DNA from: Miscanthus floridulus
Taxonomy: Eukaryota > Streptophyta > Magnoliopsida > Poales > Poaceae
Direction: 5' to 3'
Length of the DNA: 64,000 bases
NCBI RefSeq assembly: GCF_019320115.1
Contig: NC_089584.1
Location: 102,968,320 to 103,032,319, forward strand
Within the stretch, counting starts at the first letter, position 1. Each line of letters starts with the position of its first letter. Of the stretch, positions 55,461 to 64,000 are shown in pieces. The position numbers were made by a program, and so were the translations under genes. The notes under the pieces were generated by a model. The model saw only the letters and a program-made list of their open reading frames with translations. It was not told the DNA's origin and did not search any database.

Positions 55461-56210
55461 ATGCGCGTAGCTACCTTACCAGCTGCTCGGCCATGGCCGT
55501 CGTCATCCCGGCCGGTTTGCCGTGGGGTTAAACGTCCTCACGTACGCCCCTCCTCGAAACTGTGGGTTTTTATGCAACCAATGCCGATGACGAAATCTCA
55601 AAACCGGGTAGCTCGGGCGCGCCTACGTGCCTTGGCCGTTTTCCCAATCCCGGGCGCGGCTACTTTCACTTTCTGCGCCGAGCCGGAGGAAACTGTTGCG
55701 TTGTTTTCTAGCAGAAGCAGAAGCAGATGATGAATTGATGATGAGAGGGCTTCGATAGATCGATCGGGCACCTCCGGCCTTCCGCTCCAGATGATCGAGG
55801 CCAGCACGCAGAGCCGTGGTAGAGTATGCAATGACGCAGCCCCTCGACGACGCTGGCGGAGTGGCAACTTGCAGGAATTTAAACAAAAATGGCGCAGCCG
55901 ATCGATGGCGAGAGAGAGAGCACACAGGTGGTTGGACCTACATCTTTGTTAGTTACGACAAATGCGATTTGCTCACGTCGGCTTTATTCAGGGGATGGAG
56001 AGAATATTTAACCAACTCTCACTGCTCGGCACTGAATTTCTTTGCCTTTGGAAAATGACTCTTTCGTCTTTCACTTTTCTTTGCAACTCTTTTATATATA
56101 AAATCTACAGTACGCCTGGTAGACGACAATGCTTGCATTTGCTCGTTAGAGCTGGCGTGTGCTCAGAGTTTCGAGCAGCAGTCCATGTGAGGAGGGCACT
56201 GCTCACTGGG
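55461..56210. other. Intergenic sequence, no gene seen
   Basis: ORFs of 80-100 codons overlap on both strands (55461-55925) with no domain and no splice or promoter context. Confidence 0.5.
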
Positions 56211-56213
56211 GGC

Positions 56214-56578
<365 letters not shown>

Positions 56579-56668
<90 letters not shown>
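56579..56668. repeat. (TA)n microsatellite
   Basis: About 90 bp of TA repeat forming the right border of Micron-like copy 1. Confidence 0.95.
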
Positions 56669-56671
<3 letters not shown>

Positions 56672-59036
56672 ATGTGTGTACACACTGGCTGGTGTATTAT
56701 TAATTATAAGAACCTGATTGCACATTGATGATTAAATAAATGTACAGCAAATAAAGATTTGTAGTATATATGGAGTTACGGAAATAAAAACAAGATAAGC
56801 ATCACGGATACTATGAAAGGTCTAATCACAGAATTGAAATACTTCTATCTATGCGTGTCATTTGATGATTACAAGCACATATTTAAAGTGGTTCTATCTG
56901 CACTTTGTCTTCAACGTCTAAGTTCCCACGAAAAGAATGGATGGTACGCTTAGCCAGATGAAGACAAAGCTACTAGTCATGTGCCTCCCAACCAAATAAT
57001 TAAGACAGTACGTACATTAGAACTCCATTACAAATGTATATATGCTTGGAGCAAGTTGAGTTACTTGCCCTTAAACAATGTTACTTTCTTAGGACATTCC
57101 CATGGACTATACATATCCACATGTTCTCCCCACCTTATCATATAGCAGACAACTCCCTAAAAAACAAGATGCAGATCGATCATGTCAGCATACTCAGCAC
57201 TACTTGAATTTTTTTACTTTCCCAAGTGTATTTTTCCTTTCATACATAAATTAGAGTAGCTTTGCCCTGATATGAGAGCCTAGCACCATGCATGTGCATA
57301 AAATCTATAACCAGGCTAGCACTAGTTTGTCCCTCTATGCTTTACTGTGGGCTGAGGGCTATATACCACCATCTTGTCTGTCACACGTAGCAGACGTAGG
57401 TGGCTCATTAGTGGTTTCTCAAAAAAGAATCTCATTAATTACTGGCATGATCCAAACTATATAGCAAACGTCTCCATTAGGTGGGAAAGAAAGAAAAAAT
57501 CAACAAAATACACGTAAACAGGGACCGAAACAGGGCCGCCGGTGCTGACTGTTGAGGAGCTGCAGCAGCACCGGCGGCCTAGACGACAAAACCTTCTGCA
57601 CTATGCTGCATCATCAATATATATACTTGGAATTGATCAAGCAACGCGTCGTTCAATAATGCTAAGGCCGGCAGCGCAGTAAACAATTTCTCTAATTAAT
57701 GAAGTCTGGCTAGCCTTGTAAAATTGGTTTCCTATCATCGTCAATGTGGTCCTGATCTCCCATCAACACTCGCAGATTTGGCGTGGTCTCCTATCTTATT
57801 TGAATTATTGAAGGGGGGAAACAGACTAATATATATGTGCAGCAATAATAAACCATGAAAAAAATGCAGTTTTAAGGAAATTCAATTAGCATATATATCC
57901 ACTTCATCGTTAATCATCGTCAGCAACCTGCTGTAGCTTCCTCTGTCCTCTTGCTCTGCACTCTGAGAGGAAATCTGAGTACTCTGAAGAAAGGTTTCAC
58001 CGACTGACGGCTGTTGATCAGTCCGCTATTTTTTCAGTAAAACTTTGTTGCTTTGTTGCTACCTTCTACCGGGCGCAGTGAATATATCATCATTACAGCC
58101 CTATGCATGCATGGTCATCAGAGTCATACGTCGGGCAGCAAGGGAATCATGCGTGCACGTCCAGGAACACAAAGCTACAAACTTTGCCTCCCTGTGATGC
58201 CTCAGCAGCAGGAGGCTGCAGGGGCACGACCTAGCACTGCGCCATGCAATGCAACCAAATGCAAACATGCATGCATGTGAAATTGTGAAGTGAGTACAGG
58301 TCGATACCTGCTGCTCACTGGCCTTGTTCCTCTCAAAAATGGGCAAAAAAGCGAGGGAGAGCGTCCACAGAAAGTTACTGCACCCTGAAGCGGGCAGGGA
58401 GGGGCGTGGCAGCCGTCAATCTTTTTTCCCCTCTTCTGCCTGCTGCGGTGCCAAAGGCGAACAAAGCTTGCAGAGCCCCAGATCGGAGCCAGACCAGCAG
58501 AGAAAGCTGTAGAAACCTTTTCGATCCGTGAAAAATCTGCTACTACTTTGTATTCTACTCGCGAACTTCGGAGCACATACATACGCGGATACGCTAGCTA
58601 CTACTGTCAACATTTTCTGAACGTACTATTATTGTCAATCTAGTTCTTCACGACGATGCGGTTCTGATTTAGAGAACAAAATGAAAAGTGAACATTCTTT
58701 GTGTTAGCAGAATCTAGCTAACACTGGACACGTGTAACACGTAACAGTGGCGTATATCGATGGATAGATAGATAGATAGATAGATACACAAAAGAGGACT
58801 ACAGATCTTGGGCAAGTATTTATGAGAGCGCGTCAGCTGTAGATGGATGCATGATGTTCATGTGCCGCCCACTCAGCGTCATCTACTCATCTTCCCCAAC
58901 CGAACACAGTGCCGCACCATCTTTTTCTCAAGGAAGATTTTTTTTCCCAAAAGAAAATAGAGAGACAGTTAATAAGTAGGCAAGGAGAGAGAGAGGAGGA
59001 GGAGGAAATACCGAAACAGGCATAGAGCTAGGCATC
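56669..59036. other. Upstream region of the bHLH gene
   Basis: No gene is seen. It includes a GC-rich 14-bp perfect hairpin (57534-57579), a (TAGA)n run near 58767-58787 and a GA-rich block at 58985-59007. The ORF at 58202-58582 (minus) has no domain. Confidence 0.55.
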
Positions 59037-59044
59037 TATAAAAG
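59037..59044 (+). promoter_or_regulatory. TATA box of the bHLH gene
   Basis: TATAAAAG in a plausible context (CATCTATAAAAGAAGCAGCC), so transcription would start near 59067. A short upstream ORF of 27 codons (59100-59183) would lie in the leader. Confidence 0.65.
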
Positions 59045-59306
59045 AAGCAGCCCATATGCAGCCATCAACAGGAGGACCATATATCCCACACACATATGCA
59101 TGATCGGTGCTGTGTCTTGTCTCCACCCCGGCCTATCTCCTCTTTCTCCTCCCCCTCCCGCTGTCCGCTCTCGCATAAGCTAACTCGAACAGCGAGAGCC
59201 AGCGCTTCCGCGAAGCCAGGCCGCCGGCCGCTCCATCCCGTTGCTGATTGATTGGTCAATCAGTTAGCAGTAGCTCATCAGCTGAGCAAAGACACTGCTG
59301 CTGCAG

Positions 59307-60204
59307 GTACTATACCTACTGCACACGCCTCCTCGTTAGGACTGTGTGTGTGTGTGTGTGTGTGTGTATTTGCACTCTCTGTGTATGTGGTGGTACTAGA
59401 GTAGTATTCCAGCATACTAGCTAACTCATAACCAATGTCGTTGGACACAGATATATACTCTCTTCTTTACTCGCCTCGCCGGTTGTTCGTCCGGGCGAGC
59501 TCATCTCGCTCATCTCTACACCGGCCGTCGGCGGCTCAGCGCCACCGCACCGTCCAAGGGCGGCTGTTGGAAGCCGCGTGACGGTGCGCTCCGTCGTCGG
59601 CCAAGAAGCGAATTAAGCGGGGTGTGCTGTTGTCCCATCGTTTTAGCCATCAATCATCAATCGGTCGCGATTGATAGGGAAGGTATGAACACACACAAGT
59701 CCTGTTTACTTGTACTCCATAATTAGCACACGTGATTTCATGCATCCGAATCCAAACATCCCGGCTTAATCATCAGTCACCTCGCTCCCGGTCGCGGCGC
59801 GGCTGAAGAATTTAACTATATATAGCAGTAAAAATCTTTCGGTTAATATATATGTAAAAGAAGAAGACCTTGTTCTCACATATGCATCATGAGCTAGATC
59901 TTGTTCTTGTATGTGGAGTTCTTGATGAGCTACATCTACATAGATATTTACTCCAGTCTCATGGTTTGGTGTGGAAAAGAATACATATACAGTTGTAATT
60001 ATGAGGTTCATTCGAGACATCTCCTTCCCCCCGTCCTTGTCCGTCCATCAATGCCATGACCGTGTAGCTGTTTGTTGACGTTCATTCCACAACTCGATTT
60101 GGATTCCCTCTTCGATGTAGATGGATCGTAGCAGTCTTCCTTTCGTACATACGTACGTATGGCCAAGAACTCGTCTAACGCTCGAAGCTTCCTCTTTTGT
60201 GCAG
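59307..60204 (+). other. Probable 5'-UTR intron of the bHLH gene
   Basis: Donor CTGCAG|GTACTA at 59307 and acceptor CCTCTTTTGTGCAG at 60204 delimit 898 nt. Splicing would remove all ATGs between 59307 and 60204 and leave none between the acceptor and the start codon at 60290. The interval also holds a (GT)n run at 59343-59367. This is inferred from splice-site sequence only. Confidence 0.5.
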
Positions 60205-60259
60205 TGTACAGTCGTCGTAGCGTCCTCCCAGAATCCCTGCGCCAGTCGTTTCAGCTTCT

Positions 60260-60289
60260 TCGGCGGCGGCGGCGGCGGCGGCGGCGGCG
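60260..60289 (+). repeat. (CGG)n microsatellite abutting the bHLH start codon
   Basis: About nine CGG/GGC repeats (60261-60288) end two bases before the ATG at 60290. In the 5' UTR this could affect translation and is prone to length change. Confidence 0.9.
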
Positions 60290-61561
60290 ATGGACGCTAC
60301 CTTTGGCTGGGCAGGCGCCGGCCACCATGTTGACGAATACTTCTCGCGCCAGGCTGCTGGATGCGGCCGGTTCGACATGGACGAGGCCTTCCTTGGGGTG
60401 TGCTTTGGGCAGCTCCAGTGCGACGGGGCCGCCCTTATTGGCGGCAGCGGCGGCAGCGACGCCGGAGCGTGCCAGGTCAGCTCGAATGCGGGTGCCATTG
60501 AAGGCGGCGCGGGTATGGACCACGATGACCCGCTCGCGTTCTTGAGCGCGGGGACCGGGGATGTCTTCGACGCTGGCCTACTCGACGCGGCGCTCGCGTT
60601 CACCAGGGAGCTCGGCGACGGCGGGGCGGTGTCCAACGGCGGCGCCATGCTCTCCAGCTACAGCGGCACCACCGGCGGAAACATATCCTCTGGGGAGTCG
60701 AACAACTACAGCAGAGGCGGCGGCCACGACGCCGAGGTGGTGTCGCCGACGTCCATCATGTCACCAACCACCACGGCGCCACCGCCGCCGTTAACGTTTT
60801 CCCACGCGTCATCCCACTCCCAGACCCATCAGGCGGCGCACCACCACGTCAAGAGGAAGGTCATCGTGAGCGATGAGTACCCGGCGTCGACCGCCATCGC
60901 AACAACAACAACCGCACCGCCACCGGCGGCGTTCCCGCGGCCCGCCGGCGGCGGCGCGAAGCGGCGTGCTGCAGCGACGACGAGCATCAGCTTCGGCGGC
61001 GGCCATGTCGCGCGCGATCCCAGCGCCGGGTACGAGCCGGACATGGAGGCGATGGCGCAGGTGAAGGAGATGATCTACCGCGCGGCGGCGATGCGGCCCG
61101 TGAACCTGGGCTCCGAGGTGATCGCCTCGGCGGCCGCGGAGAAGCCCCGGCGGAAGAACGTGCGCATCTCGAGCGACCCGCAGACGGTGGCCGCGCGGCT
61201 GCGGCGGGAGCGCGTGAGCGAGCGCCTGCGCGTGCTGCAGAAACTGGTCCCCGGGGGCAGCAAGATGGACACGGCTTCCATGCTGGACGAGGCGGCCAGC
61301 TACCTCAAGTTCCTCAAGTCTCATGTCCAGGCGATGGAAACCCTAGGCACCACCAACACCAGCAACAACAGCACGAGCACCAGCAGCAGCACAGCAAGCA
61401 GGTCGCAGCAATACAGCTATTACAGCAGCGGCAGCGGCAGCAATAATCCTTCAGGCTTTCTCGGATTTGCAGCAGGAAGGAGCAGTAATAATATTATTTC
61501 TCCAGCTGGGTATGTAAATCCGAGCGGATCGTTCAATACTAGCAGCAAACTACTGTTGTAG
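60290..61561 (+). CDS. HECATE/INDEHISCENT-type bHLH transcription factor (subfamily VIIIb)
   Basis: This intronless CDS of 423 codons encodes a nuclear bHLH regulator related to HECATE/IND. In Arabidopsis these proteins control reproductive-tract, meristem and fruit development and act with SPATULA and auxin/cytokinin pathways. The N-terminal 1-180 are Gly/Ala/Ser-rich, and a His-rich run lies at 172-186. The conserved HEC pre-bHLH motif is [14 protein letters not shown] (259-272). The bHLH runs from about 287 to 347: basic region [20 protein letters not shown], helix 1 [11 protein letters not shown], loop PGGSKM, helix 2 [20 protein letters not shown]. Basic positions 5 and 9 are Gln and Ala instead of His and Glu, as in HEC/IND, so canonical E-box binding is not expected. 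The C-terminus (350-423) is Ser/Asn-rich. The start ATG has a good context (GGCGATGGAC) directly after a (GGC)n run. Orthology to a particular HEC gene is not settled. Confidence 0.93.
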   Translation: MDATFGWAGAGHHVDEYFSRQAAGCGRFDMDEAFLGVCFGQLQCDGAALIGGSGGSDAGACQVSSNAGAIEGGAGMDHDDPLAFLSAGTGDVFDAGLLDAALAFTRELGDGGAVSNGGAMLSSYSGTTGGNISSGESNNYSRGGGHDAEVVSPTSIMSPTTTAPPPPLTFSHASSHSQTHQAAHHHVKRKVIVSDEYPASTAIATTTTAPPPAAFPRPAGGGAKRRAAATTSISFGGGHVARDPSAGYEPDMEAMAQVKEMIYRAAAMRPVNLGSEVIASAAAEKPRRKNVRISSDPQTVAARLRRERVSERLRVLQKLVPGGSKMDTASMLDEAASYLKFLKSHVQAMETLGTTNTSNNSTSTSSSTASRSQQYSYYSSGSGSNNPSGFLGFAAGRSSNNIISPAGYVNPSGSFNTSSKLLL

Positions 61562-61783
61562 GTTTCCAATATCGGCCGAAATCTCCTAATATTTTCGATA
61601 TATCCTCTTTATCCGTAGGTGCCGATAAAGAAATGTCTATCTTTTTTGTACAAATTTTGTTTAAATTTACTTAAATTCAAATTAAATTTTATTTGAATTT
61701 GGTCCGATATTTCCAATATATCATGTTTATCCTCTTTATCTGTGACCTCCGATAAATTTTAATTTCTGAAAATGAAAACCTAC
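61562..61783. mobile_element. Small transposon-like insertion adjoining the bHLH stop codon
   Basis: About 222 bp lie between TTGTAG (61556-61561, containing the stop codon) and TTGTAG (61784-61789). Inside, a CCGATAT...CTTTATCCGT...CCGATAAA motif occurs twice, a feature of a dispersed grass repeat. Ends GTAGGTTTCC and GAAAACCTAC are inverted to each other if the TAG-containing bases are counted as part of the element. It forms most of the proximal 3' UTR. Confidence 0.5.
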
Positions 61784-61789
61784 TTGTAG

Positions 61790-62665
61790 TAACTGTTCTT
61801 GTATGACGGTTGTCGTCAATACACATGCATGCATGTTGCTGTTTCATTTCATACTGTTTCTGTCAGGCCGGTCTCTTAATTTGTTGGTAGATTACGGGGC
61901 CGGCGTACTTACTGATGATGATATGATCGTCTATCATGAGTACTTAGTACTACGTATAGTAGATACTAATACTACAGCACGGTATTTAAGGTTGTAATTA
62001 CACATATATGTGCAAATTAAGTTTCGATTCGCCGCATTGTTAATTAAGTGATCCATCGATGCAGCTGTATTGCTGTAGTAGAGAGAGAGAGAGACTGCAT
62101 GCAGAACGAGGGAACGATGGTGATGATGACCAAACTGAAAAATGTAGACACTGTTTCTTACAAGACCCAATCGCCGATCCAAATGTAATCTTAACTTCTT
62201 GCACCTCTTGGTTTTTACAGGATGTCCTAGAACCAACGCAGTTTTTTTTTTCTCGAACACATAAAAGGTTTGCACATCTTTGTATTTAGGTAGAACCAAC
62301 GCTGTTAAAATTTGTTGAGTTGATCCATCTGTTTTATCTCAAAGCCACATACTTGTTCTATGGAAGCTGCATAATTGGATTTTTTTTTCAAAGTCGCATC
62401 TTTCTCAAATATTGTGAAATACAAAAAAAAAACAGCAAAAAGAACATAAATGGTACGGTGCTATTTTCTTGCCTTATTGTTTTTTAAGGAAACAAATGCA
62501 TATACACACACGCATATCATTATGCACATATGAGAGACGACTAGGCTGATATATATATTGAGATTGATAAAAGCCAATGTAACCGGCTCATTGTTAATGT
62601 TCACGCCACCTACTGGCTACCCCTAAAACAATAATTAGATATATACATGTCAAGTCGAAGATTTA
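61790..62665. other. 3' flank of the bHLH gene, no further gene
   Basis: AT-rich sequence with a (GA)n run near 62081-62094 and no ORF with a recognisable product. The position of the polyadenylation site was not determined. Confidence 0.5.
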
Positions 62666-62967
62666 CTTCTTCCGTCCCAAAAAGAATGTGATGGTAGGTT
62701 TGGGATAAGTCAAACTTTATTAAATTTGACCAAGTTTATAGAAAGTAATATCAATACTTATATTAGTGAATAAGTATACTATTAAAATATATTGTATAAT
62801 CAATCAAATGAAATACATATTACTACAATGTCCGCAAAAAGAAATCAAATGATACTTATTTATCATCATAAATATAGTACATTTTTTCTATAAATTTAGT
62901 CAAACTTGGATTTATTTAACTCAGCTCGTCAGAAAATGAGAATTGCATTTTCTTTGAATGGAGGGAG
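62666..62967. mobile_element. Stowaway MITE
   Basis: 302 bp with ends CTTCTTCCGTCCCAAAAAG and, inverted, CTCCCTCCATTCAAAGAAA. These are the CTCCCTCCGT terminus of Stowaway elements, flanked by TA on both sides (62664-62665 and 62968-62969). Confidence 0.85.
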
Positions 62968-63195
62968 TAAAACTTAGATGGACAGGTTCCTCTACAAGGA
63001 ACATAACCAAAACCGAGCTGGTCTTGCCTCACTGTTGCATATAGGAGTACAACATAAATGCAAGTCGTCAGTCGTCACAAACTCAGTGTGGTGTCTAAGG
63101 TGCGACCGAAAACAACAGCTGATTCGATCATTGTGCTGGATACAACCATGAGGCTGGCGATCTTGCTAGCGAATTGCTTATATATATATATATAT

Positions 63196-63440
63196 GGCTA
63201 TAAAATAAGTTATTCTGTAGTCACCTCTATTTACGATAATTTTATATACTAATTTACGATAATGTCAATACATATTTACGATAGTTGAGTTACTATAACA
63301 CATGAGGATATTTACCATAACGTTATAGTAAACCACTTAGTAAGGAGTTACTATAATCTCATAAATTAATATAGTAATTATCGTAACTCAAAGTGGCTAC
63401 ATAATAAGTTATTTTGTAGCCAGCTACAGAGTAGTAGTTC
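63196..63440 (-). mobile_element. Micron-like microsatellite-targeting element, copy 2 (inverted)
   Basis: The reverse complement matches 56312-56578 along its length (for example GTAGCCACTTTGAGTTACGA, GTAACTCCTTACTAAGTGG, AACGTTATGGTAAATATCC). It is flanked by TATATATA tracts (about 63179-63195 and 63441-63448). It lies 1.6 kb downstream of the bHLH gene. Confidence 0.8.
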
Positions 63441-63601
63441 TATATATATTCTGCTTCTACTTTTGTGCATGATTAATCACTTTTCCTCGCCCCCTTTTGC
63501 GTCCAACCCAACGAAATATCTTTTCCTAGTAGCTGAACGAGCGAGATACGCAGAGCTAGGCGCCTAGGTAGGCTAGCCGGCCGGAGAGCTTTCTGATCAA
63601 C

Positions 63602-63664
63602 AAAGACGAGAGAGATGCTATATCTATCTATCTATCTTGCTAAATTCATATCTCTCTCGTCTTT
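63602..63664. repeat. Perfect 15-bp inverted repeat
   Basis: AAAGACGAGAGAGAT (63602-63616) and ATCTCTCTCGTCTTT (63650-63664) can pair around a 33-nt loop containing a (TATC)n run. No function can be assigned. Confidence 0.8.
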
Positions 63665-64000
63665 TTATCTTGGAGCGAGTATCTCTATCATCAACCGATG
63701 CTGGGCCAGCGGGTCTTTTATCTGATCAGCAAAGCACGTACGGGAATACGGGATTATGTTAGTAACTTAACACGGAAAGGGCCTTTTGCTGACGACACCT
63801 TTTTATCCCAGCGAGCTGGCCTAGCTCATGCATGCATCTATATATGGACTGTCAGCGTTTCCTACTGTCAAGTCATCGTCGATATTGAAATGCATTGCAT
63901 TTGCAAAAGCTATCTAGCTAGTAGCAGAGCAGGAGGGGGAAAACCCTAGACGAGACGCATGCACGCTCCATGTAGCTGCGCGTCATGCCATGCATCACAC
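63665..64000. other. Terminal stretch of the window, no gene seen
   Basis: The 83-codon ORF at 63698 has no recognisable domain. Sequence runs off the window end. Confidence 0.5.

Noticed and set aside
57604..57617. TGCTGCATCATCAA resembling the complement of miR172
   Set aside because: Only a partial match and no opposite arm within the neighbouring 200 bp, so no precursor can be supported.
58202..58582. 126-codon minus-strand ORF upstream of the bHLH gene
   Set aside because: No recognisable domain, overlapped by ORFs in other frames; treated as chance.
60175..60648. 157-codon ORF antisense to the bHLH start
   Set aside because: Shadow of the GC-rich bHLH coding sequence and CGG repeat.
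60809..61324. 171-codon ORF antisense to the bHLH domain
   Set aside because: Shadow frame opposite the conserved bHLH region; no domain of its own.

Overview
The window is nuclear DNA from a grass (Poaceae), most likely an Andropogoneae-type genome (sorghum, sugarcane, Miscanthus or maize relatives). This rests on Sirevirus (Copia), Tat/Grande-like and Tekay-like Ty3 elements, Tourist/Stowaway/Micron-type MITEs and GC-rich plant genes. The species is not resolved. No prokaryotic, organellar, tRNA, rRNA or CRISPR feature was seen. Only two host genes can be supported: the first exon of a single-Myb-histone (TRB/SMH) telomere-repeat-binding gene at the left edge (minus strand, 393-542), and a complete intronless-CDS bHLH gene of the HECATE/INDEHISCENT type near the right edge (60290-61561, plus strand).

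Most of 3.2-46.5 kb is a nest of transposons that can be unpacked from target-site duplications (TSDs). A tRNA-derived SINE-like element (16-bp TSD, 3491-3506 / 37510-37525) was split by a Sirevirus-type Copia element (3738-37412, TSD GCACG, minus strand). That element was then hit three times. A Tekay-like solo LTR (6829-10768) sits in its env-like third ORF. A 13.5-kb Tat/Grande-like Ty3 element (16079-29620, TSD CAACT) sits in its integrase. A Gag-only LTR element (33481-36745) sits in its 5' LTR. To the right lie a hAT-like MITE full of GAACCG repeats (37662-38192), a Sirevirus-like solo LTR (38287-39751, TSD CATGG) and a second Copia element (39974-46478, minus strand).

The most interesting locus is inside the Tat element: a plus-strand (antisense) gene at 18395-21688. 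It has seven exons and six short GT-AG introns of 75-98 nt whose phases join consistently, plus a TATA-like box and an AAACCCTA motif upstream. The gene is dead: about twelve premature stops, all explicable as C-to-T changes. The same decay signature recurs in the env-like ORF and the Tat LTR pair, and all three autonomous elements have lost the protease catalytic Asp as Asn.

From 46.5 to 60.2 kb the sequence is intergenic, with MITEs, a CACTA-like relic, microsatellites and a GC-rich stretch without a convincing gene. The bHLH gene has a TATA box at 59037 and a likely 5'-UTR intron (59307-60204). It is bracketed by two inverted Micron-like elements, each embedded in a (TA)n microsatellite (56312-56578 and 63196-63440), and a small transposon abuts its stop codon.
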